Source of the DNA: a bacterium
GTDB lineage: Bacteria > Patescibacteriota > Microgenomatia > Daviesbacterales > UBA10151
NCBI GenBank assembly: GCA_021790255.1
Contig: JAJYIE010000011.1
Coordinates: 1-33,516 of the forward strand
Reading direction: 5' to 3'
Length of the DNA stretch: 33,516 bases
The notes under the pieces were generated by a model. The model searched no databases, was not told the DNA's origin, and saw only the letters and a program-made list of their open reading frames with translations. The translations under genes and the position numbers were made by a program. This document shows, piece by piece, positions 1 to 12,482 of this stretch (positions within the stretch are counted from its first letter, which is position 1; each line of letters begins with the position of its first letter).

Positions 1-1
1 T

Positions 2-391
2 TATTCTTTGCCGGCAGGAGCAAGGGTTGAAGATGCCATTAAAGCAGCTGGAGGGGTCAGCTCAGATGCAGACGGGACGTTTTTATCAAAATCGGTAAAT
101 CTCGCTCAAAAGCTATCAGACGGCATGAAAGTATATATTCCTAATAAAAACGATCACATTGCTGCCGGCGACTCAGCAGTGGCCGGGGCCAAGACCGATT
201 TGACGGCGACTCAGGTCAATATTAATAATGCATCTTTAAAAGAGCTGGACACTTTACCGGGAGTGGGGCAGGTAACAGCCCGGTCGATTATTGATAAGAG
301 GCCTTACGGCAGCATCGACGACCTGCTTTTAAAAAAAGCTGTTAACCGTTCGGTTTATGATAAGATAAAAGAGATGGTAAGTGTGTATTAG
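2..391 (+). CDS. comEA: ComEA-like protein (SLBB plus helix-hairpin-helix), 5' truncated by window edge
   Basis: Frame is open to the window start (YSLPAGARVEDAIKAAGG); the HhH motif VNINNASLKELDTLPGVGQVTARSIIDKRPYGSIDDLL is characteristic of ComEA. Confidence 0.85.
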   Translation, partial: YSLPAGARVEDAIKAAGGVSSDADGTFLSKSVNLAQKLSDGMKVYIPNKNDHIAAGDSAVAGAKTDLTATQVNINNASLKELDTLPGVGQVTARSIIDKRPYGSIDDLLLKKAVNRSVYDKIKEMVSVY

Positions 392-453
392 GTAGCTTGC
401 CTATGCAACTTTACTGCGGACCTTAAGCCGCAAGACTGGCATATAAAATATAA

Positions 454-1467
454 ATGAGCAGATTGCTTATCGCCGGAGCTTTCCTCTGGGTGGTGTTCTT
501 TTCGGGGCGGGTAATCCAAATAGGGGGGATTGACCCCAAATTTAAGGACAGCGGCACGCAAACTCTTGCTCCGCTTCAGAATTATTTGGGCAACCTCACC
601 CAGCGTCTGACGCCTTATCCGCAGTCCGCTCTGTTTGAGGGAATTGTCCTGGGAGAAGGGCAAAAGATTCCGTATACCTTAAAACATGATTTAAAGTCTA
701 CCTCGACAATCCACATAGTCGTGGTTTCCGGACAAAATCTAACCATTTTAGCCGGGTTTGTGATGGGAGCGGCGGGGTGGATCGGCCGCCGGAAGGCAAT
801 TTATCTGACACTATCAACGATGATATTTTATGCCCTACTGACCGGTTTCCAGGTTCCGGTGGTGCGTGCTTTGATGATGGTTTCTCTCGCTTACCTCGGG
901 CAGCTTACCGGCAGGGATAAAACCGGGTGGTGGATTTTGATGCTCACCGGCGCGGCCATGCTTTTGTATAACCCGAATTACCTGCTCAATATCTCTTTTC
1001 AGCTGAGTTTCCTGGCTACTTTCGGGGTTGTGGTGGTCAGCCCCCTGCTGGAAGAGGGATTGCAGCGCCTGCTTAACCTGGTCCGCCAGGATTTAGCTGT
1101 TACTCTGGCTGCCCAAGCCATGGTTTTGCCGGTTATAGCCTACAATTTCGGGCAGATTTCTCTGGTCGGGGTGGCAGCTAATCTGCTGGTTTTGTGGACA
1201 ATTCCTTTGATTATGATCGGGGGAGCAGTCAGCCTGCTGGTGGGGCTGACCAGTACTTTTTGGGGGACGGTCACCGGACTGTTGCCGACAATTTTAGTTA
1301 CTTACCTGATCGACACTATCCGGCTGTTTGCTGGCCTGCCTCTGGCTAGTTTTCGCCTGACGCAGACCCCGCCCGTGCTTTGGGCAGGATATTACCTGCT
1401 GCTGGCAGCGGTCTTGTGGACCATTTTCCTAAGGCAGGAACGGGCCATGCCAACTCCTGCACCATGA
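454..1467 (+). CDS. comEC: ComEC/Rec2-type competence membrane protein, core domain only
   Basis: Competence-domain motif STIHIVVVSGQNLTIL, polytopic hydrophobic segments, immediately after comEA; no metallo-beta-lactamase domain at the C-terminus. Confidence 0.85.
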   Translation: MSRLLIAGAFLWVVFFSGRVIQIGGIDPKFKDSGTQTLAPLQNYLGNLTQRLTPYPQSALFEGIVLGEGQKIPYTLKHDLKSTSTIHIVVVSGQNLTILAGFVMGAAGWIGRRKAIYLTLSTMIFYALLTGFQVPVVRALMMVSLAYLGQLTGRDKTGWWILMLTGAAMLLYNPNYLLNISFQLSFLATFGVVVVSPLLEEGLQRLLNLVRQDLAVTLAAQAMVLPVIAYNFGQISLVGVAANLLVLWTIPLIMIGGAVSLLVGLTSTFWGTVTGLLPTILVTYLIDTIRLFAGLPLASFRLTQTPPVLWAGYYLLLAAVLWTIFLRQERAMPTPAP

Positions 1468-1487
1468 TTTATGGTATCATCTAAAGT

Positions 1488-3167
1488 ATGGTTAAGAAGC
1501 GGCTGGAAGCAGACTTAAAAAGGGCGATAGAAAAACTTGGTTTTACCGGTACTGATATAGTTTTATCTATTTCTCCGAATTCATCTTTCGGGGACTATAC
1601 AACAAATATCGCGCTGCAACTGGCTAAACGTGAGCATGCGGAAAATAAGCAAACGGCCTTAGAGGTTGCTAATAAAATCCTAAATAACTTAGGTGATTTA
1701 AGTTACTTGGAGAAAGCCGAAGTTGCCGGGGGAGGGTTTATTAATTTTTTTCTCAGCGACCAGATTTTGCTGGATAATCTGAAAGAAGCAGGTAATATTT
1801 CCCCGCTGGAACATGCCCCGAAGGTATTAATTGAATACGGCCACGCTAACATCTTAAAGGAAGTTCACCTCGGGCACCTGCGCACATTTATTTTGGGGGA
1901 AAGTTTGGCCAGGATCATACACTCTCTTGGCAGCGAAGTTTTCCGGGCCAATTACCAGGGTGATATCGGCCTGCATGTTGCCAAGGCGGTATGGGGAATG
2001 AAAAAAATGGGCCTGCCCAGCCGGGAAATGAATCTGGAAGAAAAGGCTGAATATTTGGGCAGGGCGTATGTTTTAGGCAGCAGTGATTATGAGATTGATC
2101 CCGGTTTTAAAAAGCAAATAGATAAGATTAATGCAGATTTGTATGAGAAAAATTCCGAGCTTCAGGATTTATACGAGCTGGGCCGCGGCTGGAGCATTGA
2201 TTATTTTGAGTTAATTTATCGGCTTTTAGGGATAAAATATGACCGCTGCTTTTTCGAAAGCGAGGTTTACGAGCAGGGCAGGCGGGCTGTTTTGGATAAT
2301 ATCGGCGCAATTTTTGAGCGAAGCGACGGAGCGGTCATCTTTCCGGGAGAAAAATACGGCCTGCACAACCTGGTTTTTTTAAATTCCGCCGGCTACCCGA
2401 CTTATGAGGCCAAGGATATGGGGCTGGCTGAGTTAGAATATAAAACTTTCCCCTATGATAAATCAATCCATGTGGTGGGAAGCGAGCAGGAAGGTTACTT
2501 CCGGGTGGTTTTTAAAGCCATGCAGCTTCTTTATCCTTATCTGGGGGGCAGGAAATACCATTTATCTTACGGTATGGTTGATCTTAAGGAAGGCAAAATG
2601 TCCTCCAGGACTGGGGAGATTGTTAGTGTTGATGATTTAATCAAGGTGGTAGGAGAGAAAGTTCGGGAGATTATGAAAGAAAGCCGGCTGGAAGTAAACC
2701 AGGAGGTGGTACGCCAGGTAGCAATAGGAGCTATAAAATTTGCTTACCTGAAGTTTGCTCCCGCCTCAAACATTGTTTTTGACCTGGAAAAGTCAGTTTC
2801 CCTGCAAGGGGACAGCGGCCCTTATTTACAATATACCTTTGCCCGTACCCAGTCGGTGCTGGAAAAAGCGGGAGTTAAATCCCGGGAGGTTGGTAAGGAA
2901 GAAAGTCTTGAGGAAGAGGAACGGGTTTTGCTTCGGAGGCTGGAGTATTTTGATGAGGTGGTTCGGCAGGCAGGCGTGGAGTACCGCCCCAACTCTGTTG
3001 CCGAGTACCTCCTGAATTTGGCTAAAGACTACAACTTGTTCTACCAAAAATACCGTATTATCCAGTCGGAAAAAGAGGAGCTGAGGCTCACTGTTACCGA
3101 CGCTGTCGGAAGGGTGATGCAAAAGGGGTTGGATCTTTTGGGGATCAGCGCACCGGAGAGAATGTAA
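1488..3167 (+). CDS. argS: Arginyl-tRNA synthetase
   Basis: 559 aa; HLGH (HIGH-type) in KEVHLGHLRTFILGE, KMSSRTGEIVS, GDSGPYLQYTFARTQSVL, C-terminal anticodon-binding domain. Confidence 0.93.
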   Translation: MVKKRLEADLKRAIEKLGFTGTDIVLSISPNSSFGDYTTNIALQLAKREHAENKQTALEVANKILNNLGDLSYLEKAEVAGGGFINFFLSDQILLDNLKEAGNISPLEHAPKVLIEYGHANILKEVHLGHLRTFILGESLARIIHSLGSEVFRANYQGDIGLHVAKAVWGMKKMGLPSREMNLEEKAEYLGRAYVLGSSDYEIDPGFKKQIDKINADLYEKNSELQDLYELGRGWSIDYFELIYRLLGIKYDRCFFESEVYEQGRRAVLDNIGAIFERSDGAVIFPGEKYGLHNLVFLNSAGYPTYEAKDMGLAELEYKTFPYDKSIHVVGSEQEGYFRVVFKAMQLLYPYLGGRKYHLSYGMVDLKEGKMSSRTGEIVSVDDLIKVVGEKVREIMKESRLEVNQEVVRQVAIGAIKFAYLKFAPASNIVFDLEKSVSLQGDSGPYLQYTFARTQSVLEKAGVKSREVGKEESLEEEERVLLRRLEYFDEVVRQAGVEYRPNSVAEYLLNLAKDYNLFYQKYRIIQSEKEELRLTVTDAVGRVMQKGLDLLGISAPERM

Positions 3168-3173
3168 GAGCCT

Positions 3174-4223
3174 ATGTTTAAACAAACCGAACCTGTCCGC
3201 CGTAAAAAAGGCTTCTTGCCGCTCACTGTCTTGAGGCTGTTTTTATCTTTGGTTATCATGGCAATTTTTGCCGTGGGTGTTTACCAGGCTTTCCGCTATT
3301 TTTCCGGCCTTGATCCCCTGGAGGTAAACCCCAATACTTTAATCGGTTCCCTGCTGGCTTCAGACAGTGTCGGCAGCACCATTTCACGCTACCTGGACGT
3401 TACTTTACCCGGCGGCCGCCAACCGCTTAAAAGTTTAAGCAGCAGGTTCCCGATACAAGATAAGGTTGTTTCAGGAGATAATCAGCCGGATACAAAGTCA
3501 CAGGGGGAGTTGTTGTATAAATTTGCCGTTGTGGCCGACTCCCACAACGATAATACAGATCTGGATAAGGCTTTATCTCAGGCAAAGGTTGCGGGGGCGA
3601 AGTTTATAATCGGGTTGGGGGACTGGTCACAGGTTGGAACTGTAAAGGAGCTGGAAGAGGCAAAGGCTGTTTTTGACGCCTCAAGTTTGCCATATTATGT
3701 CACGGCCGGGGACCACGATTTGTGGGACAGCCGCAATAAGGACTGGCTGCCTCTTGCTGACTTTAACCAGGTATTTGGGCCTGCCTATCAAACCTTTTCC
3801 GACGGCAATATCCGCTATATCATAATTGACAACAGCGACAGCAACGGTGGTTTGGGGGTCGAACAGACGGATTGGCTTAAGGCAACTCTGCAGAGTATCC
3901 AAAGTAAGCCCCCGGCGGCAACCTTTCTTTTTATGCATATGCCGCTTTATCACCCTACCTCTGATCATGTGATGGGAAATGGTAGCTCCGACCGGGCTGC
4001 GGAAGCAAAGCAACTTATCAATCTGGCAAAGGAAGCAGGAGTAAAAACAGTCTTTGCCGGGCACGTCCATGCCTTCACCAGCTACACTGAGCCGCGAAGC
4101 GGATTAAAAATGGTGACTGCCGGGGCAATTACGGCGGAGCGAAACACCCAAAACCCGCACTTCCTGATGGTTGACGTCTACTCCAGCGGCGATTACAATA
4201 TTGAGGATACGGAGATTAAATAG
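3174..4223 (+). CDS. Membrane-anchored metallophosphoesterase
   Basis: N-terminal TM helix then VVADSHNDN, GLGDWSQVG, AGDHDLWD, FMHMPLYH, FAGHVHAF, the calcineurin-like phosphoesterase motif series. Confidence 0.88.
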   Translation: MFKQTEPVRRKKGFLPLTVLRLFLSLVIMAIFAVGVYQAFRYFSGLDPLEVNPNTLIGSLLASDSVGSTISRYLDVTLPGGRQPLKSLSSRFPIQDKVVSGDNQPDTKSQGELLYKFAVVADSHNDNTDLDKALSQAKVAGAKFIIGLGDWSQVGTVKELEEAKAVFDASSLPYYVTAGDHDLWDSRNKDWLPLADFNQVFGPAYQTFSDGNIRYIIIDNSDSNGGLGVEQTDWLKATLQSIQSKPPAATFLFMHMPLYHPTSDHVMGNGSSDRAAEAKQLINLAKEAGVKTVFAGHVHAFTSYTEPRSGLKMVTAGAITAERNTQNPHFLMVDVYSSGDYNIEDTEIK

Positions 4224-4247
4224 CATATATAAGTATACACGCCACCC

Positions 4248-4763
4248 ATGAGTCAAAAATCCTTTGTTTTTATCAAGCCGGACGGAGTGCAGCGCCGTTT
4301 GGTTGGCGAGATTATCAAACGTTTTGAGGAAGCTGGGCTAACCATCGGGGCTTTGCAGATGCAGGAGCCGGATAAGGCAACTATCAGCAAGCACTATCCC
4401 CTTGATAACCGCGAGTATCTGCTTGGCCTTGGTCACCGGGATACAAACGGCATGAGCGAAGAGGAGCTGGAGCAGCTCTACCAGAAGAATTACAAGATTG
4501 TCCGGGCGCTGCAGGAGTATGTTGGTTCCGGCCCGATTGTCAAAATGATTCTGGAAGGTAGGGATGATACGGTTGAATATGTGCGCAGTATTGTCGGCAA
4601 GACTGATCCGGCAGCCTCGCCTAAAGGGACGATCCGGGGTGATTTTGGGGTTGACTCATTTGCCCAATCTGATAAAGAGGGCCGATCAGTGCGGAATGTG
4701 GTGCATGCTTCCGGGACTCCTGAAGAAGCAGAAGCGGAAATTAAACTCTGGTTTGAGGTGTAA
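4248..4763 (+). CDS. ndk: Nucleoside diphosphate kinase (171 aa, with central insertion)
   Basis: KSFVFIKPDGVQRRLVGEIIKRFE and active-site RNVVHASGTPEEAEAEIKLWF. Confidence 0.93.
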   Translation: MSQKSFVFIKPDGVQRRLVGEIIKRFEEAGLTIGALQMQEPDKATISKHYPLDNREYLLGLGHRDTNGMSEEELEQLYQKNYKIVRALQEYVGSGPIVKMILEGRDDTVEYVRSIVGKTDPAASPKGTIRGDFGVDSFAQSDKEGRSVRNVVHASGTPEEAEAEIKLWFEV

Positions 4764-4922
4764 CCCCTTTTTCCCGGTTTTTGTTTTAGCAATTACACTG
4801 TTTTGCCGCCAACATTTATGGCAATTATAAAAGGATTGTCCCGCCGCTCCAAACCATGATTGAGCACAATTTGTTCAATCAATCAAAATATATCAACTAT
4901 TAAGTAAAAAATTAAAAATTTG

Positions 4923-4994
4923 TCGGGGTGGAGAGAATTGAACTCTCTGCCTCTCGGTCCCGAACCGAGCGTTCTGCCGATGAACTACACCCCG
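4923..4994 (-). tRNA. tRNA-Pro(CGG)
   Basis: Minus-strand cloverleaf: acceptor CGGGGTG/CACCCCG, anticodon arm CTCGG-TTCGGGA-CCGAG, T arm GAGAGTTCAATTCTC; CCA not encoded. Confidence 0.9.
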
Positions 4995-5003
4995 ATAATA
5001 AAG

Positions 5004-5076
5004 TACCCCTGGAGGGAATTGCACCCCCGACCAACTCCTTAGGACGGAGCTGCTCTATCTACTGAGCTACAGGGGC
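5004..5076 (-). tRNA. tRNA-Arg(CCT)
   Basis: Minus-strand cloverleaf: acceptor GCCCCTG/CAGGGGT, D arm GCTCAGTAGATAGAGC, anticodon arm GCTCC-GTCCTAA-GGAGT. Confidence 0.9.
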
Positions 5077-5153
5077 ATCTTAACTCCTGTCCGTGAAGAT
5101 ATTTTACCAGATTCTGCTCCTGAGAGTAAGCTGGGTCACGGATTACGTTGGGC

Positions 5154-6374
5154 TCACTTCAAATTAATCCCGAACAAGTTCGGAACGGAGGCGGTGGGGG
5201 TGGAAAAAGAAGTTAAAATGACCAGGCGGGAGGAATCCGGCCACGGGAAGACAGCATTTTCAGCAAACTGGCTGCCGAAAATCACCGCTACATTGCTACC
5301 ATCATACTCGCAGATGCTGACTTTGCCTGGTTCAACAAGGATGATGTGGAGGGAATCGGGAAGCCAGATATAATCTAAAGCCGGCGGCAGCTCAAAAGAT
5401 TTGCTTGTTTCCAGATCATAAACTTTTACGCCTTGTAAAAGCTGTGGGGTAGGAGTGATGGTAGTTTTGGCGGGCGTGGGAGTGGGCCCCGACCCGATTG
5501 AGGTAGATTGCTCATTGACGGCAATACCGTCAATAAACTTAGTTTCATCAGGCGACCAGCGGATGTTGGCGGAAGAGGAGGCGGTGTTTTGGATCGCAGC
5601 ATCCCGGATGGTGGAAATAAGCGCGGCATCCTTTTGTTTTTGATCGTCAGCCCAGCTTTGCAGTGTGGCATTGAGAGAGGGAGTGATATCTCTTAGGTTG
5701 GAAAGGTCGGTAGCTTGGTCAGGAGCCAGGAGATAGTTGTGCTCATCTCCAGCACCAGGCGACGACTCAGGTAAACTGACCAGCAATTGCTTTGAATCAG
5801 GCGACCAACGAAGCGAAGCCTGGGAGAAGTCCAGACCGGAGGCGGATGTCAGGATTTGCCTGGGCTGTGCTCCCCGGGCAAATGAGATCGGCTGGGAAAC
5901 CAGGCTCCATACCCAAATGCCGCCTTTTTGCTGCAACTGGGAATCTTTATCCAGGGGGACACTGAAGGCCAGTTTTTGCCCGTCAGGTGAAAGGACTGCT
6001 GAAACTACTCCGTTGTAAGTTAAGGGATAAATTGTCGGCAGGGCCGGGAAAAGGGTAGCTTTAATTTCAGTGGCCAGCCCGGCTTTTACCTCAACCTCCT
6101 TTTCCCAGGGGATGTAGCCGTCTTTGCTGATTTTAACAGTGTATTTTTTGGGGGTCAGCTGCGAGAGGGTGGTATCGGTGGCGTTAATCAGATGCCCGTC
6201 CAGGTAAACTAATGCTCCGTCGGGTGTGGAGCTGACTGCGATAATACCGGTTCCGACAAGTTGTTTCTGGGTGGATGAGAAGGTATATCCTTTAGCCAGC
6301 ATTATTGCTAGGCCTGCACCGGCAATAATCACCAGCAGGGTCAGTAAAGTGGCAATAAAACGCTTGCTCATCAC
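5154..6374 (-). CDS. PEGA-domain membrane-anchored protein with propeller-like repeats
   Basis: N-terminal TM; GIIAVSSTPDGALVYLDGHLINATDTTLSQLTPKKYTVKISKDGYIPWEKEVEV is a PEGA domain; SPDGQKLAF, RWSPDSKQLLV and RWSPDETKFI are WD40/TolB-like repeats. Confidence 0.82.
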   Translation of the reverse strand: MMSKRFIATLLTLLVIIAGAGLAIMLAKGYTFSSTQKQLVGTGIIAVSSTPDGALVYLDGHLINATDTTLSQLTPKKYTVKISKDGYIPWEKEVEVKAGLATEIKATLFPALPTIYPLTYNGVVSAVLSPDGQKLAFSVPLDKDSQLQQKGGIWVWSLVSQPISFARGAQPRQILTSASGLDFSQASLRWSPDSKQLLVSLPESSPGAGDEHNYLLAPDQATDLSNLRDITPSLNATLQSWADDQKQKDAALISTIRDAAIQNTASSSANIRWSPDETKFIDGIAVNEQSTSIGSGPTPTPAKTTITPTPQLLQGVKVYDLETSKSFELPPALDYIWLPDSLHIILVEPGKVSICEYDGSNVAVIFGSQFAENAVFPWPDSSRLVILTSFSTPTASVPNLFGINLK

Positions 6375-6395
6375 TTCTAATTGTACAACCGGGGG

Positions 6396-7118
6396 TCAGT
6401 CGCTGGCAAGTTTGGCCCGGACAATCAGCCGGTTGATAAGCGTGCCCGGGGGATCACATGTCTGCAGGGTCAGCACCGAATCGCTGTATGTGTCCGTTAA
6501 GAAATGCACGTCAGCGGGCTTGGCGATGGTTTTGTCGAAAACGATGTAGTCGTAGCGGCGCCCTTTGTAAAAAAGGATAATCCGATCGTCCAGATCCAGC
6601 TTATTCAACAGAAAGAAGATGGCATTATAACGGACAATATCCCAGGGAGCATCTGTGGAATGGGCAAAAAGGTATATGTTGCCCTTTTGGCCGGGGAAAG
6701 CGGTACCCTTGGCATGAGCCACTCCTTCCATTAAGGCCGGACCATAAACCGCCTCGTTACCGGGATCAACATTAGGAATTACCCGGGCATTAGCCCCGAT
6801 TTTTTCAATGACGATGCCAAAATCTGTAGAAACCGGGATGACGACCTGTTTGCCTCCGTTTTTTATGACATCGGCAAAGCTGTTTTGGGAGTCATCAGTT
6901 TTGGTTCCCTGAGAGGTAACTACATGCGGGACGACGTCCCGGATGCCGAGTATTTGCCGGACGTCGAATTTGACTTCTTCGCTGATGACTGGTTCAGAGG
7001 TCAAAATGATGGTCAAAAGGCCGACCTGAATTAAAAAATAGGCCAGAAAGCGCACCATAAATATCAGTCGGAAACGTCCCGAGCCAAACATGACTTTTAG
7101 CAGGTTAAATTTTACCAT
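6396..7118 (-). CDS. Sortase
   Basis: N-terminal TM; catalytic His in IYLFAHSTDAPW, Cys in VLTLQTCDPPGT, Arg in NRLIVRAKL. Confidence 0.85.
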   Translation of the reverse strand: MVKFNLLKVMFGSGRFRLIFMVRFLAYFLIQVGLLTIILTSEPVISEEVKFDVRQILGIRDVVPHVVTSQGTKTDDSQNSFADVIKNGGKQVVIPVSTDFGIVIEKIGANARVIPNVDPGNEAVYGPALMEGVAHAKGTAFPGQKGNIYLFAHSTDAPWDIVRYNAIFFLLNKLDLDDRIILFYKGRRYDYIVFDKTIAKPADVHFLTDTYSDSVLTLQTCDPPGTLINRLIVRAKLASD

Positions 7119-7158
7119 GTCAGGTCCAAAAAAGGGGATTGGATATGCTACAGATTGA

Positions 7159-9738
<2,580 letters not shown>

Positions 9739-9744
9739 GACTCT

Positions 9745-11271
9745 TTAAGTTACCTTTTGTATAGTTGCGCTAGTGTTTGACATTTTCATGTGTGATGAAT
9801 TAGCCCGTGTTGTAGCGGTAGGCTGAAGTAAAGAGGCAATGTATGGAGTGTACTGCTGCAGAACGGACAGCAACTGATCTTCGCTGCTCAACTGTGTAGC
9901 TTCCCTGACTAAATTGATTAGTTCGGGCTCTGTAGAGAGCAGCTCAATGATCCGGCCGTGGTTTAACCTGGCAAAAGACTTATCTTTGTCCTGAAAAAGG
10001 TTTGTCAAAGGCAGGGCCAACAGGATAATCTGAAGCTCTCTGGGCAATCTGGTCAGGGGAGGCTGCTTTATCATCTCTTCGATAGCATCCCGCTGATTTA
10101 GGGTGAGTCTGGTAGCGTAAGGAAGCTCAAAACTAAAGCTGCTGACGGTTTCAAGTTGGGCAGCCTCGGCCAAAATTTGCTTAACTCTGGTAGCTAAAGA
10201 GTTTTGGACACGATTTTGAGTCTGCTGGCCGACCCGGGAAACAGAGAGTGACAGATCAATTGCCGGACGCTGGCCCTGGTTAAAAAGTGCTGATCTAAAA
10301 AGCAGATGACCGTCGGTCATGGCCATGATATTGGTGGGAATAAAACCGGTAAAATCATTTAAGTTAGTATCAATTACCGGCAGGGCAGTAATCGATCCGC
10401 CACCGGCCATCGGGTTGAAATTCCCGGCCCGTTCTAAAAGATGCGCATGCTGGTAGAAGATATCCCCGGGGTAAGATTCGCGGCCGGGAGCCCGGTCTCC
10501 CAACAACGCAATCTCCCGGTAAATTTTAGCATGGATACCCAGGTCATCCAGGATTACCAATATATCCTTTCCCTGCGTCTGGAAGTATTCTGCCAAAGCG
10601 AAAGCGGTTTGGGGTGTCAGAAAGATTAAGGGGGCAGGGTCGGAGGAGGAAGCAGCGACAATAATAGTGTAGGGAAGAGCCTGGTTGGTACGCAGGGTAT
10701 CAATGAGGCTTCGGACTTCGGCAATCGGCTTACCGATTGAAGCATAAATGCAAATCACTCCGGTGTTTTTTTGATTAATAATAACATCGATCAGGAAATC
10801 GATTTTACCTGAACGGGGATCACCGATGACCAGCTCCCGTTGTCCTTTACCGATCGGAATGAGGCTGTCAACCAGAATTATGCCGGTCTGAAGCTGCTCA
10901 TTAATAGTTTGCCGGAATTTGATGCCGGGGGCACTACGATCAAAATCAGCGCTTGTTTTACTGCTTTCCTTCGGCAAGATTTTCCCGTCAATGGGGACCC
11001 CCAGGGGATTTATTGCCCGGCCTAAGAGAAATTGCCCGGAAGGAGTGGTAATCTTTTGGCCGGTGCTCCGGAAAAGCTGTCCCGGTTGGCTTTTTCCTTC
11101 GTCTAAAACCAGCGCCTCAACGCTGTCCGGCAGCAGAGCGTTGACCCAAGCCCTGATGCCGTTGTCGCTTTCTATCAGATCATTGATGCGAACAGAAGGA
11201 AGTCCGTTTAAATGGATTAAAAAGTTATTCACGCTGGTAACAAAACCAACTTCCTGGGTTTTTTGCGCCAT
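9745..11271 (-). CDS. atpA: F-type ATPase alpha subunit (degenerate Walker A)
   Basis: PIGKGQRELVIGDPRSGKID, RAPGRESYPGDIFYQHAHLLERAG, DGHLLFRSALFNQGQRPAIDLSLSVSRVG. Confidence 0.92.
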   Translation of the reverse strand: MAQKTQEVGFVTSVNNFLIHLNGLPSVRINDLIESDNGIRAWVNALLPDSVEALVLDEGKSQPGQLFRSTGQKITTPSGQFLLGRAINPLGVPIDGKILPKESSKTSADFDRSAPGIKFRQTINEQLQTGIILVDSLIPIGKGQRELVIGDPRSGKIDFLIDVIINQKNTGVICIYASIGKPIAEVRSLIDTLRTNQALPYTIIVAASSSDPAPLIFLTPQTAFALAEYFQTQGKDILVILDDLGIHAKIYREIALLGDRAPGRESYPGDIFYQHAHLLERAGNFNPMAGGGSITALPVIDTNLNDFTGFIPTNIMAMTDGHLLFRSALFNQGQRPAIDLSLSVSRVGQQTQNRVQNSLATRVKQILAEAAQLETVSSFSFELPYATRLTLNQRDAIEEMIKQPPLTRLPRELQIILLALPLTNLFQDKDKSFARLNHGRIIELLSTEPELINLVREATQLSSEDQLLSVLQQYTPYIASLLQPTATTRANSSHMKMSNTSATIQKVT

Positions 11272-11272
11272 A

Positions 11273-11794
11273 CTATTTTTTATGTCGGTACTCTTCTAAA
11301 ACTTTCAGAATTGCCTGGTGGTTGTCGCTGATTTTTTGCTGCAGCGAGTAATCTTTATAAATACCTTTCCAGGAAAAGGCGGCACCGGCTATAAGATATG
11401 GGTTAATGCGCAGCTCAATTAGAAAATGGCTGCCGAAATCCTGCCGTAGGTAAGCGCCCAAGGTGGAGATTTCCGTTTCCGGAAGCTCAAAAGCCAGGAA
11501 AATGATTAAGGGCTGGATACTTTTAATGTTTTCCTCGGCCCGGGTGAAGATATTATGCAGACTATTCTGGTTAAATCTATTAAAAAGATCTATCGGGAGG
11601 TTGTCCAGCCACTGTTTTTCCCGGACAGAAGCCAGCTGGTACTCGGATTGGCCAGCCTCTTCGGTAGCCTGAAATAATTTATCACTGACGCGCTCTTTTA
11701 AAAGCCTCAGGTACCGCATGGCTGAGGTAGGCGTGAAGCTCTCGTGCAAAATTAAATCAACCAGTTCTTCGGGTGTCATTTTACAATTAGACAA
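11273..11794 (-). CDS. atpH: F-type ATPase delta-like subunit
   Basis: 173 aa; C-terminal INPYLIAGAAFSWKGIYKDYSLQQKI resembles the delta C-terminal motif; position between b and alpha. Confidence 0.68.
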   Translation of the reverse strand: MSNCKMTPEELVDLILHESFTPTSAMRYLRLLKERVSDKLFQATEEAGQSEYQLASVREKQWLDNLPIDLFNRFNQNSLHNIFTRAEENIKSIQPLIIFLAFELPETEISTLGAYLRQDFGSHFLIELRINPYLIAGAAFSWKGIYKDYSLQQKISDNHQAILKVLEEYRHKK

Positions 11795-12470
11795 AGAACT
11801 TCTCTGCCTTAGCTTTTTCCAGTGATTCTTTAATCAGTTCCATATGATCTTTTAACTCCAATTTTTTGGGCAAAACCAGCATCAGAGTTTTTTCCAAAAT
11901 TGCAATAATATTTTCATCCACCAGCATTAACTGCTGGGCTTTGTAGGTATCAATCAGCTGACGGGCAGCCTTGATCTCAAGTTCAATTGAAGTCAGGCTT
12001 TGCTGCTGGGTTTGGGTTAAAAAAGTTGCCAAGTTTTGCTCAAACCGCTCAAACAGATCATTAACCTGCTGCCGGGCAGTTTCTTCAATCCGGGCCTGAG
12101 TCTGCTTGCCAGTGGCAATCAGGTCCTGCAGATATTTGTCATATTGTTTGTTGGCAAGGTCTACCTCATGCTGAAAACTGCCTTCCAATGCCCCCGCCAG
12201 CTGATTAATCCTTTGTTCATAATTGTCTACCAGCCTGCCAGCGTGCTCCTCGCTGCCCTCTACCACTTTCAGGGCGTCATTCTCGGCATTGGTAATAATA
12301 TCATTGGCATTTTGAACTGCCTGATGCAGCAGTTCGATGCTTTTCAGGTGATTTTCTTCCAACACCGGCGGTGGGAACTGGTTGCTCGGTTTGGGACGGG
12401 AAAAGTACTCTTTCAGGAAGAGAACAAAAGCGACTACGGCAACCAGGGACAGCAGGGCAGTTATTGGCAT
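11787..12470 (-). CDS. atpF: F-type ATPase b-like peripheral stalk subunit
   Basis: 227 aa; single N-terminal TM, long charged coiled coil, C-terminal MLVLPKKLELKDHMELIKESLEKAK; 8-nt overlap with the delta gene. Confidence 0.75.
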   Translation of the reverse strand: MPITALLSLVAVVAFVLFLKEYFSRPKPSNQFPPPVLEENHLKSIELLHQAVQNANDIITNAENDALKVVEGSEEHAGRLVDNYEQRINQLAGALEGSFQHEVDLANKQYDKYLQDLIATGKQTQARIEETARQQVNDLFERFEQNLATFLTQTQQQSLTSIELEIKAARQLIDTYKAQQLMLVDENIIAILEKTLMLVLPKKLELKDHMELIKESLEKAKAEKFFV

Positions 12471-12482
12471 ACAATCATCATA

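Noticed and set aside
2826-3185. 119-aa minus-strand ORF inside argS
   Set aside because: Antisense to conserved ArgS C-terminal domain; no domain signal.
10919-11299. 126-aa plus-strand ORF antisense to atpA
   Set aside because: Overlaps conserved AtpA; shadow ORF.
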